A program made the translations under genes and the position numbers. The notes below the pieces were generated by a model. It was not told the origin of the DNA. It searched no databases and saw nothing but the letters and a program-made list of their open reading frames with translations. A stretch of DNA of 64,000 nt from Sivonenia sp049582005 (GTDB lineage Bacteria > Cyanobacteriota > Cyanobacteriia > Gloeobacterales > PMM-0068). The stretch covers positions 1-64,000 of the forward strand of contig JBAUTB010000089.1 in the NCBI GenBank assembly GCA_049582005.1. Reading direction: 5' to 3'. Every line of letters starts with the position of its first letter. Position 1 is the stretch's first letter. Positions 1 to 6,536 of this stretch are shown here, piece after piece.

Positions 1-810
1 GTAACTGCGGAAGAGGTGATCGATAATGTGACCGCCATCGGGGGTTCCGTCACCGTTCTGGGCAACGGACAAGTGACCAAGGATGCGGTTGCCATTGGTG
101 GAGATGTGATTTTGAAGCCTAATGCCCGTGTGAATGGGGATGCGGTTGCCGTGGGTGGAACCGTTGTCAAAGAAAAGGGTGCCATCTTGGGAGGAGAAAC
201 CGTCACGGTTCAAGATGGTACAGGCTTAGTATCTTTGTTCCGGCAGTGGGGATGGTTCGGCTTCCTCTTCGGTATTTATCTGGCCAATGTTGTTTTTCAC
301 TTTTTCCTGGTCATCACCGTTACGGCTCTGGGGGCAGTGCTCCTGACTTTGCTTCCAGATTTTCTACGCATTATTACCGCAACCATCCAACAATCACCTT
401 TGAAAAGTGGGGCCTGGGGTCTAGGCGGTACCGTTGCCTTTGGATTATTGACGACCCTGATTTCAGGAAGCCTGCTAGGGAATCTGCTGGGACCCGTGGT
501 GGTTTTAGCAATGTTTGTAGCCGGGATCTTGGGCGCAGTCAGTATGGGGGTCTTAATTGGAGAAAAAACATTATCAGGTCAGGGAAGAACCCCAATGCAG
601 CAGTTCCTATTCGGAATGCTCATTCTGGCTTTAGTAGGTCTTATTCCCTTTGTCGGCGGCACCGTGTTCTGGCTGGTTAGCCTCTTTGGATTTGGTGGCG
701 TCTTGGCCTGGAAGTTTGAACCGATGCGACTCAAGTTATTAGGACAGAGAACTCCTCGACCAGAGATTACAAAAGGAACGAGTGACCATCCGCAGGAAGG
801 AGCGGTGTGA
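1..810 (+). CDS. Polymer-forming/bactofilin-like membrane protein, 5' partial
   Basis: The reading frame is open from base 1, and the GTG at 16 lies inside a repeat unit, so the gene very probably begins upstream of the window. The first ~65 visible residues form short beta-helix-like repeats with recurring A[IV]GG motifs (TAIGGSV, VAIGGDV, VAVGGTV), as in bactofilin/polymer-forming domains. About four hydrophobic segments follow (near residues 80-110, 130-165, 170-190 and 200-235), then a short polar tail. I infer an envelope protein with a beta-helical part ahead of a membrane domain. The specific role is unknown. Confidence 0.75.
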   Translation, partial: VTAEEVIDNVTAIGGSVTVLGNGQVTKDAVAIGGDVILKPNARVNGDAVAVGGTVVKEKGAILGGETVTVQDGTGLVSLFRQWGWFGFLFGIYLANVVFHFFLVITVTALGAVLLTLLPDFLRIITATIQQSPLKSGAWGLGGTVAFGLLTTLISGSLLGNLLGPVVVLAMFVAGILGAVSMGVLIGEKTLSGQGRTPMQQFLFGMLILALVGLIPFVGGTVFWLVSLFGFGGVLAWKFEPMRLKLLGQRTPRPEITKGTSDHPQEGAV

Positions 811-947
811 CATGAATCTGGCATCCTGCTGCTTAATCCTCTTGCTTACGGTATGAGGTCTAATGGTGGCAGGATTCAGACAAGCTGCCCAAGGAACTCT
901 CCGGAGTATGAGGCAAGGGGTTTCGGCTTAAGAATGTTTTTTGATTG

Positions 948-975
948 GTGATGAACCTGTGGCCTAGCTCATCAC
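948..975. other. Inverted repeat in the 811-1061 gap
   Basis: A 7-bp perfect stem (GTGATGA / TCATCAC) surrounds a 14-nt loop. There is no T-run, so it is not an obvious terminator. The rest of the 811-1061 gap shows no gene that I can support. Confidence 0.3.
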
Positions 976-1041
976 TAGAAAAGATAAGCGTAGGGAAACG
1001 TTTTAAAACTTGGCGACGGAGAGTAGTCCAGTACAATTAGA

Positions 1042-1055
1042 TTCTCTCAAGAGAA
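1042..1055. promoter_or_regulatory. Possible operator: palindrome just before a small gene
   Basis: The inverted repeat TTCTC-TCAA-GAGAA ends six bases before the ATG at 1062. Autoregulated toxin-antitoxin genes often carry such palindromes at this place, but a 5-bp arm can arise by chance. No clear -35/-10 pair was found. Confidence 0.25.
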
Positions 1056-1061
1056 CCTACC

Positions 1062-1322
1062 ATGGTCCTGCCCGTATTGCCAAAGCTAAAGAGTCTGCCA
1101 GCATACGGGGCTGTAGAAATTAAGCTGGAAGAAGGGATCCCGATTTTTCGGGCCTCAGAGGCGGTTCAGGCGCGGATTGAAATTCTGCTGGCTAAACAAA
1201 AGGAATCTCCTCTGAGTGTGGAAGAAGAGCAGGAACTGGATAGCGGCGAAGAGATCGATGACTATTTGAGTTTTGTAAATCATACAATGCACAATGTCTA
1301 TCAAAGACAGCAGGGCGGTTAG
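1062..1322 (+). CDS. Small antitoxin-like protein of a cyanobacterial type
   Basis: An 86-residue acidic protein. It resembles small cyanobacterial proteins with the pattern V-E-[IL]-x-E-G-I-P-[IV]-F-R-A-S followed by E-E-x-E-L-D and E-I-D-D-Y-L-S-F; all these blocks are visible (about residues 18-32, 51-60 and 63-71). From memory, such genes often precede an HNH-type nuclease gene in cyanobacteria. Here the next 57 bases hold no such gene, and the following gene is a DUF4258-type protein. The SD is weak (AAGAGAAC before the ATG). The antitoxin role is inferred from small size, acidity and neighbours. Confidence 0.5.
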   Translation: MVLPVLPKLKSLPAYGAVEIKLEEGIPIFRASEAVQARIEILLAKQKESPLSVEEEQELDSGEEIDDYLSFVNHTMHNVYQRQQGG

Positions 1323-1379
1323 CATTATCAACTATGATCTCAAAGATCGCATGGTTCGTGATGCTGGGGAGAAGGAATC

Positions 1380-1685
1380 ATGAGTAAGTTTGAAATCCTT
1401 ACCCCTCTTAACTTCATTGTTCGCACCGCTGAAAAATATTGGCAAAAGCTCATTGAGAAACACCCAGACATTGCCGACCTTGAAGCCGAAGTTATACAGG
1501 CGCTAGCCAACCCAGATGAAATTCGCTGCAGTAGCCGCGAGCCAACTGTGCTGCTGTTTTATCTAATTCTGAAGGAAAGCCGATGGGTCGTCGCAGTCGT
1601 ACGGCGATTAAAGGAAGTGGGATTCCTCGTCACAGCATACCAAACTGATGCAATCAAAGAAGGAGAAACTCTATGGCTCAGGTAA
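1380..1685 (+). CDS. DUF4258-like putative toxin
   Basis: A 101-residue protein with the pattern of DUF4258 and RelE-like small nuclease families. A helical part carries K-H-P-D-I (about residues 27-31), then come a strand with P-D-E-I-R, a central hydrophobic strand pair (TVLLFYLIL, RWVVAVVRR) and the C-terminal LVTAYQTDAIKEG. A GGAGAAGG stretch lies shortly before the ATG at 1380. The next gene, DUF2283, starts at 1673 inside its last codons, a 13-nt overlap typical of a co-translated pair. The DUF4258/DUF2283 arrangement is known as a predicted type II toxin-antitoxin pair. Toxicity is not shown by sequence. Confidence 0.6.
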   Translation: MSKFEILTPLNFIVRTAEKYWQKLIEKHPDIADLEAEVIQALANPDEIRCSSREPTVLLFYLILKESRWVVAVVRRLKEVGFLVTAYQTDAIKEGETLWLR

Positions 1686-1900
1686 AAATCTATTACGAAC
1701 CAGAAATGGAATTGTTGACCGTATTTTGGCAACCTCCCCGAAAAAATCAAATTGCTACAGAACTAGGAGATGGAGTGATCTTGATCAAAGATGAAAATAC
1801 AGGCGAGCCTATTGGTATGGAACTTTTATCCTATCGTCCCAGTGATAATCGATTTGATGCCGTAAGTGTAGAAATGGGTCGGCTAGCCGGAATTCCATGA
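1673..1900 (+). CDS. DUF2283 family protein, putative antitoxin
   Basis: A 75-residue protein with the DUF2283 layout: an N-terminal Y-Y-x-P-E-x-E-L strand, a central E-L-G-D-G-V-I-L-I-K-D-E segment, then G-x-P-I-G-M-E-L-L. The upstream AAGGAG at 1660-1665 gives a well-spaced SD for the ATG at 1673. It overlaps the preceding DUF4258-like gene by 13 nt, so the two are probably translated together. In such pairs the DUF2283 member is the presumed antitoxin. The family call is good and the role is inferred. Confidence 0.65.
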   Translation: MAQVKIYYEPEMELLTVFWQPPRKNQIATELGDGVILIKDENTGEPIGMELLSYRPSDNRFDAVSVEMGRLAGIP

Positions 1901-2111
1901 CATACTGGCTTATTCTCTTCAACCTCACTACCGGCAATAATTCCTCATTGGGGAAATTTTAGATGTTCTCTCCCCTTGACCTCAGTACCGCGCCGAAATC
2001 CTAGAAGACCTCGCCTAATACTACATCCGCAACTAATGACCTTCCTATATGACCATTTTGGCGCTCCGATACGAACGGATTAGCCTCCCAGCTCCTCAAC
2101 TTCAGTATGGA

Positions 2112-2639
2112 TTACCCATCTCTCTGCGATCTCTTTGACTGCTGGGTTGATGGTACAGGAATAATAGAAAGCGAAGTCTCTGGAATTACCATGACTTCTT
2201 TGTGTTCACTATCCTCCGTGTTTTCCCAAAATTCTCCATTGGTGAAAAATACCGCCGTAACCTGCACCATCGTTGAATCCCCAGGCCAGCCTAAATGTTG
2301 CTGTTGAAGACGATAGGACCATTTTTCTCCCTGCTTCCAAGGCTGCTCTCTGGTCAGAGAGACTTTACGGGTAAGAACACTTCGGCCCAGACTTCCCAGC
2401 AAAGTAAAGGCAACATCTACACGGGACACATCACGGCTATCTTTTTGCTGCAAGACAATGGTCGTATCCCAATTGCTATTTAGTTGGCCGTCTTGATCGG
2501 CCATACTACTTGTGACCGAACGAGCCACTACAGGGGAATTTAGGGCATCTTGAGACAGACCTTTTAGGGGCACATAAGCCCAAACAGGAGATGAACTGAG
2601 GAGCAGACAAAGTAGGAGGTGAATTCCTATTTTCTTCAT
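2112..2639 (-). CDS. Secreted protein of unknown function
   Basis: A 175-residue protein starting with a clear signal peptide: MKK, a leucine-rich core, then a probable cleavage after PVWA near residue 22. The mature part is polar and likely beta-rich, with no cysteine pattern or motif that I recognise. It is transcribed away from the three prepilin-like genes starting at 2828, with ~190 bp between the two starts. A link to that pilin cassette is possible but rests only on position. The function is unknown. Confidence 0.65.
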   Translation of the reverse strand: MKKIGIHLLLCLLLSSSPVWAYVPLKGLSQDALNSPVVARSVTSSMADQDGQLNSNWDTTIVLQQKDSRDVSRVDVAFTLLGSLGRSVLTRKVSLTREQPWKQGEKWSYRLQQQHLGWPGDSTMVQVTAVFFTNGEFWENTEDSEHKEVMVIPETSLSIIPVPSTQQSKRSQRDG

Positions 2640-2827
2640 GATCGAAATCTACAGGGAAGAGAGCATCAGCATCAGGACCTCCAGCACACCGTCTAAGGGC
2701 CTGTACAAAATATACCCATCTGTTCTTCGTGTCCCAATAAATAAATGGAGGGAAGCCTAAACTAGGGTGTGGGCTTAGCTCTAAACTTACGGTAGGTAGC
2801 ATCTGCATCCTCGCTGAACCTGGGTCT

Positions 2828-3355
2828 ATGAACATCTCCAAACGTCCATCTCAAGGGTTTGCGCTCTTAGAAGTCATTGTTTCTGTGGTAGTGGGAACAC
2901 TCGTTTTAGCGTTCCTGGTGCGGCCTTTGAGTGCGGCTTTGATCAATCGTTTGCAGAGTGATCAGATTGCTCAAGCCACTGAATTGGCCCAAGAGCAGGT
3001 AGAACTTGTGCAGCGCACTTGGCGCACGAATGCGAACCTATTGCCTTCCTATGGAAGCGATGAAACTATCCCCTTTAAACCTATCGCCACAGACAAACGC
3101 ACCGGAGTCTTAAATGATCCTACTCTGGTTCCGGTGGACCATCCTGACATCCAGAATGTAGGGATTGACCAAAATCAAGATGGAAAAGCTGATTTCATTC
3201 TGCAATGCTTTGCCGGAAAGTCTCCGAACCTTACGCAAGTCTCTTCTCAAACCCAGCGTTCGGTTGTCCGTGTCTACAAAGCCCCTCTCAGGGCAGAAGA
3301 TTCCCCTAAACCCTTAGCTTTGATGGTGAATGATATCTATGTAGGCCCCTCGTGA
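2828..3355 (+). CDS. Type IV prepilin/pseudopilin-like protein (first of three)
   Basis: A 175-residue protein with a class III prepilin leader: a short basic start (MNISKRPSQG), cleavage expected after Gly10, then F-A-L-L-E-V with the conserved Glu at +5 and a ~20-residue hydrophobic helix. The C-terminal part is polar. The pattern suggests a minor pilin such as PilV, or a type II secretion pseudopilin processed by PilD. Its stop codon overlaps the next prepilin gene's ATG as TGATG at 3353-3357, so the genes are coupled. Confidence 0.7.
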   Translation: MNISKRPSQGFALLEVIVSVVVGTLVLAFLVRPLSAALINRLQSDQIAQATELAQEQVELVQRTWRTNANLLPSYGSDETIPFKPIATDKRTGVLNDPTLVPVDHPDIQNVGIDQNQDGKADFILQCFAGKSPNLTQVSSQTQRSVVRVYKAPLRAEDSPKPLALMVNDIYVGPS

Positions 3356-3909
3356 TGTCTCTAAACAGGAAAAGAGCAGGATTCACGCTGGTCGAAGTGC
3401 TGATCACCATAAGTGTGCTTGGCATTCTTGCCAGTGCCGCGATTCCGAATCTTGTTGGCTTGCTAGAACGGCAGCAATTGCAACAGACCATTAGCCAGGT
3501 AGAATCTCTACTGCATCAGGCTCGTCAGTATGCACTCAGCCAAGGAGTAACGACCTCGGTTCAATTTGATGAAGAGAGCAACACCATCACCGCCTGTGAA
3601 AGTACTCTTGAATCCCAGTGTAATGGGCGGACGATCCAAACACTGCAACTAGATACCATAGAACTCAGCCATAGCGCTCTAAAAGGTCCTAACGGGGAAC
3701 CTGACCGAAGTCTAGCTTTTGATTTTCGCGGGCATTTACTCACCCCTGGAGATGTTCTACAACCTATTGCCTTTAGGCATTCTCGAAATGACAAGCTCAC
3801 GCGTCGCATTTATATAGTCTCTATCCTGGGAACCCTTTGGGATGATTCAGGAGAAGCCATAATTCCCCAGGAAACATTGGGTAAGGAGGATGTACCCAAT
3901 GCCTCATAG
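3355..3909 (+). CDS. FimT/GspH-type minor prepilin
   Basis: The start chosen is the ATG at 3355, which overlaps the previous stop (TGATG). The protein is 184 residues long. A basic leader ends in Gly, then F-T-L-V-E-V-L with the +5 Glu, and a hydrophobic helix ending in AAIPNL. The next ~30 residues (Q-rich, then L-L-H-Q-A-R-Q-Y-A) match the alpha-helix that precedes the GspH/FimT beta domain. Two cysteines (in ACES and QCNG) may form a disulfide. It is the middle member of the prepilin cassette and overlaps the next gene by 11 nt. Confidence 0.8.
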   Translation: MSLNRKRAGFTLVEVLITISVLGILASAAIPNLVGLLERQQLQQTISQVESLLHQARQYALSQGVTTSVQFDEESNTITACESTLESQCNGRTIQTLQLDTIELSHSALKGPNGEPDRSLAFDFRGHLLTPGDVLQPIAFRHSRNDKLTRRIYIVSILGTLWDDSGEAIIPQETLGKEDVPNAS

Positions 3910-4588
3910 GTGGTTGCTCAGGCACACTAGAAAAAAACGTGGCGTAACGCTCGTAGAACTTTTGATTGCTGCAGTTATTTCTGGAATTATTATCTCGGCC
4001 ATGATAGGCGCTTTTGTCACAACGGCAAGCAAGAGCGTTAAGGAAAAGCGATTAGGGGAGATTCAAGAAGAAAATCATTTGGCGCTAGATCTGATCAGCT
4101 CTGAAATACAAGAAGCGGCTTGGATTTCTAAAGATAGCGGAAAACTCTTGGAATTACCGAATGGAAGAATCGTCTTAAGTCTATTACTCCCTGATACTCA
4201 AGGATATACGTTGGTGCTCTATACTCTAGCCGCTCCATCAGAAAATTTATCGCCAGTCCTCCAAGCGTATCTTGCAAAAAATCAATCAACGGTAGCACTG
4301 TATCGATGGCAATCTATTCCTTTAGACGTAGATCCAAAAGACCCTATATTTCCTAAGAAAATAGCGCCCCAAACCAATCAACCCCAATTGGTCACCGCTT
4401 TTCTACATTCAGATCCCGATGACAGCGAATTTAACTTTATAGAAGACAAGCAAAACGGCCAGATCTATGGGGGACAGCTTATTCTGCGAGGGGATGACCC
4501 TACACAACCTTGTTTAGAAGAACGCTGTTCCAACCTGGAAATTGCAACCAGATCCTACAGCAGGAATATTCATCCTGATGCCCGTTAA
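3899..4588 (+). CDS. PilW-like minor prepilin (third of the cassette)
   Basis: The start at 3899 is preferred over an in-frame ATG at 3890, because AAGGAGG at 3883-3889 abuts the latter but sits nine bases before 3899. The resulting 229-residue protein has a strongly basic leader (RHTRKKRG) and the prepilin motif V-T-L-V-E-L-L, then a hydrophobic helix and a long polar domain. The C-terminus has a close cysteine pair (PCLEERC), perhaps a disulfide loop. This order resembles minor-pilin operons that prime type IV pilus assembly. Its TAA shares four bases with the convergent aquaporin stop. Confidence 0.7.
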   Translation: MPHRWLLRHTRKKRGVTLVELLIAAVISGIIISAMIGAFVTTASKSVKEKRLGEIQEENHLALDLISSEIQEAAWISKDSGKLLELPNGRIVLSLLLPDTQGYTLVLYTLAAPSENLSPVLQAYLAKNQSTVALYRWQSIPLDVDPKDPIFPKKIAPQTNQPQLVTAFLHSDPDDSEFNFIEDKQNGQIYGGQLILRGDDPTQPCLEERCSNLEIATRSYSRNIHPDAR

Positions 4589-5433
4589 GGGTTTCCGGCT
4601 TTGGAAAAGTCATCTATATCGCCAGGGTCGCGATAACCACAACGGGCATGGTGGCAAGGAATATCAGAGGGATGATAGAGCTTGCAACAATAGGATTTGC
4701 CCGTACCAATGATGCCTTGACGATAGAGAAGAACAGCCAGGGCGGCCCCTAAAGGTGGGGCCATCCAATAAATCCATTGGTTTTGCCAGAACATAGCGAG
4801 GATAGCAGGGGCAAGGGACCGCGCCGGATTCAGACTAGCCCCCGTAAACTTGGCAGCATTAGCGAACAGCACCGCAAAAACGGTCGAAGCAATCAAGCCT
4901 GTCCAGCGCATCCAGGCTGAGTTCACCGTAACGAGAATGGTCAACATCAGCAGAAAGGTCATGCCGAGCTCTAGCCCAAAACCAAGGGCCGGACTAACGC
5001 CCAGCCCCAGAGCTGTTGCCCCTCCACGAATGCTGCGCGCCAGATCAGGAAAACTTAGCCACACCAGCGCCGTGCCGATGAAAGCGCCCACAAACTGCAT
5101 CAGCATATAAATCACAGCATCGGGCGTTGAGATTTTGTTCAAGAGCCAAAAGCCAAAGGTCGTCGCCGGATTGAGATGTCCTCCTGCTCGTTTGCCCAGC
5201 GGCGAGTAAACCACAATCGCGGCTCCAACCGCAATACACAGAGCCTGAAAAACAATACGCAGACTGCGATCCGGTACCGACTGCACAATCGGAGAGCCTG
5301 CTCCAAAATTCCAACATGCCCAGGTAAGCGCATTGAAGATAATCAAGGCCATCCCTAATAGCTCACTCAAGTAAGCCGAGATTCTGGCGGCCTTGAGGTC
5401 GTAGCGTTGTCCTGGTTGGGTCACGTGGTTCAT
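4585..5433 (-). CDS. MIP-family aquaporin with a Cys/His-rich C-terminal tail
   Basis: This 282-residue protein is an aquaporin or aquaglyceroporin-type channel. Both pore motifs are intact: H-L-N-P-A near residues 86-90 and S-L-N-P-A-R near 200-205, within six hydrophobic segments. The ATG at 5433 overlaps the upstream egtD stop as ATGA, so translation is probably coupled; a GTG at 5439 is also possible. The last ~40 residues, after the final helix, are unusual: YCCKLYH, then PCHHARCGY, with four cysteines and three histidines that could bind a metal or form disulfides. Substrate specificity cannot be read from the sequence. Confidence 0.85.
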   Translation of the reverse strand: MNHVTQPGQRYDLKAARISAYLSELLGMALIIFNALTWACWNFGAGSPIVQSVPDRSLRIVFQALCIAVGAAIVVYSPLGKRAGGHLNPATTFGFWLLNKISTPDAVIYMLMQFVGAFIGTALVWLSFPDLARSIRGGATALGLGVSPALGFGLELGMTFLLMLTILVTVNSAWMRWTGLIASTVFAVLFANAAKFTGASLNPARSLAPAILAMFWQNQWIYWMAPPLGAALAVLLYRQGIIGTGKSYCCKLYHPSDIPCHHARCGYRDPGDIDDFSKAGNP

Positions 5434-6446
5434 GGACACTCACTATCTATACATTGGCGTTGGCAAAGCATTAAGGCGAACCAGGATTGAGGGTCCGTCC
5501 AAACCTGCAAGGGTTTAAGAGCATGGTTCTCCAAAACAGAAATTAAAGTAGGCACATCAAACTTACGGGAAATCTCCGTCCGTATTGTTTCCTGAGCCTG
5601 CAGCGTAACCGTACAATCCAGACTTCGCAGCTCTATGGTTTGGTTTTTTAGACTGCGCAGATGCATTTCAATCTGATGTGCGACCGGATTATAGATGGCC
5701 GCATGAGCAAACTGCTTAAGATCAAAGTTGCCTTGGAATCGGTGATTGAGATGACTTAGCATATTGAGGTTAAAAGCTGCCGTTACCCCTTGGGCATCGT
5801 TGTACGCCGCTTCGAGAATCTCTGTAGGCTTTTGCAGATCTACGCCCAAGAGAAAGAATTCGCCTGGCTGTAGGGCTTGTTGAATGTGCGTGAGAAAGTG
5901 ATCACAAGCCTGCTCATCCAGATTGCCCAACGTACTTCCCAGAAAAATAAGCAGGCGACGCGCTAAACCAAAACGGGGAAGCTGGGCTAAGGCCTGCTCA
6001 TAGGTTCCTGCTAAGCCACAGAGACTCAATTTGGGATACTGACGGAGTAAATCTAGCGCTGTGGTTTTAAGAATGCCCGCACTGACATCAATCGGGCAAT
6101 ATTGGAGGCGATGATTGAGCTGACTATAGGCCTCAAGGAGCAAGCGCGTTTTACGCGAACTGCCACTCCCTAACTCCACCAATTCACAGGCCCCTGTCAG
6201 GTGAGCAATTTCTAAGGCATAGGTTTCCAAAATCACTTGCTCGGTTCGCGTCGGGTAGTACTCTGGCAGGTTACAAATCTGCTCAAACAACTCCGAGCCT
6301 CGATCATCGTAGAAGTAGCGGCAGGGCAAAGTCTTAGGCCTCTGCTTCAGCCCCCGGATCACATCATCCCATTCATCCACGGATACTTCAGAGGAGCTCA
6401 ACGTAATCCAGCGCAGGCGGGAATCCTCATTTTGGACGGTGCTCAC
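5430..6446 (-). CDS. egtD: L-histidine N(alpha)-methyltransferase EgtD
   Basis: EgtD trimethylates histidine with SAM to hercynine, a step of ergothioneine synthesis. The family signature is clear: R-Y-F-Y-D-D-R-G-S-E-L-F near the start, then L-P-E-Y-Y-P-T-R-T-E, the SAM loop E-L-G-S-G-S-S-R-K-T and, later, F-L-G-S-T-L-G-N. The GTG at 6446 is chosen because AAGGAG lies eight bases upstream; a longer frame to 6521 lacks this support. The product is 338 residues, close to the family's usual ~320. No EgtB sulfoxide synthase is in the window. The gene is coupled to the downstream aquaporin gene. Confidence 0.9.
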   Translation of the reverse strand: MSTVQNEDSRLRWITLSSSEVSVDEWDDVIRGLKQRPKTLPCRYFYDDRGSELFEQICNLPEYYPTRTEQVILETYALEIAHLTGACELVELGSGSSRKTRLLLEAYSQLNHRLQYCPIDVSAGILKTTALDLLRQYPKLSLCGLAGTYEQALAQLPRFGLARRLLIFLGSTLGNLDEQACDHFLTHIQQALQPGEFFLLGVDLQKPTEILEAAYNDAQGVTAAFNLNMLSHLNHRFQGNFDLKQFAHAAIYNPVAHQIEMHLRSLKNQTIELRSLDCTVTLQAQETIRTEISRKFDVPTLISVLENHALKPLQVWTDPQSWFALMLCQRQCIDSECP

Positions 6447-6536
6447 TTTGGGGTCTCCTTTGTTTCTATGGTTTTTGAGCGGGCAAGTACAATAACTCCC
6501 TGGCAGCCTGGAAACAGACACTGGCGTAATAAGGAA

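Noticed and set aside
1901..2111. Stretch that translates in pieces like A-E-I-L-E-D-L-A with stops
   Set aside because: It could be a relic of a small toxin-antitoxin gene, but it is too short and interrupted to support. Needs comparison with relatives.
2506..2841. Minus-strand 111-codon open frame
   Set aside because: It overlaps the secreted-protein gene (2112-2639) and the start of the pilin gene; composition and lack of any motif suggest a shadow frame.
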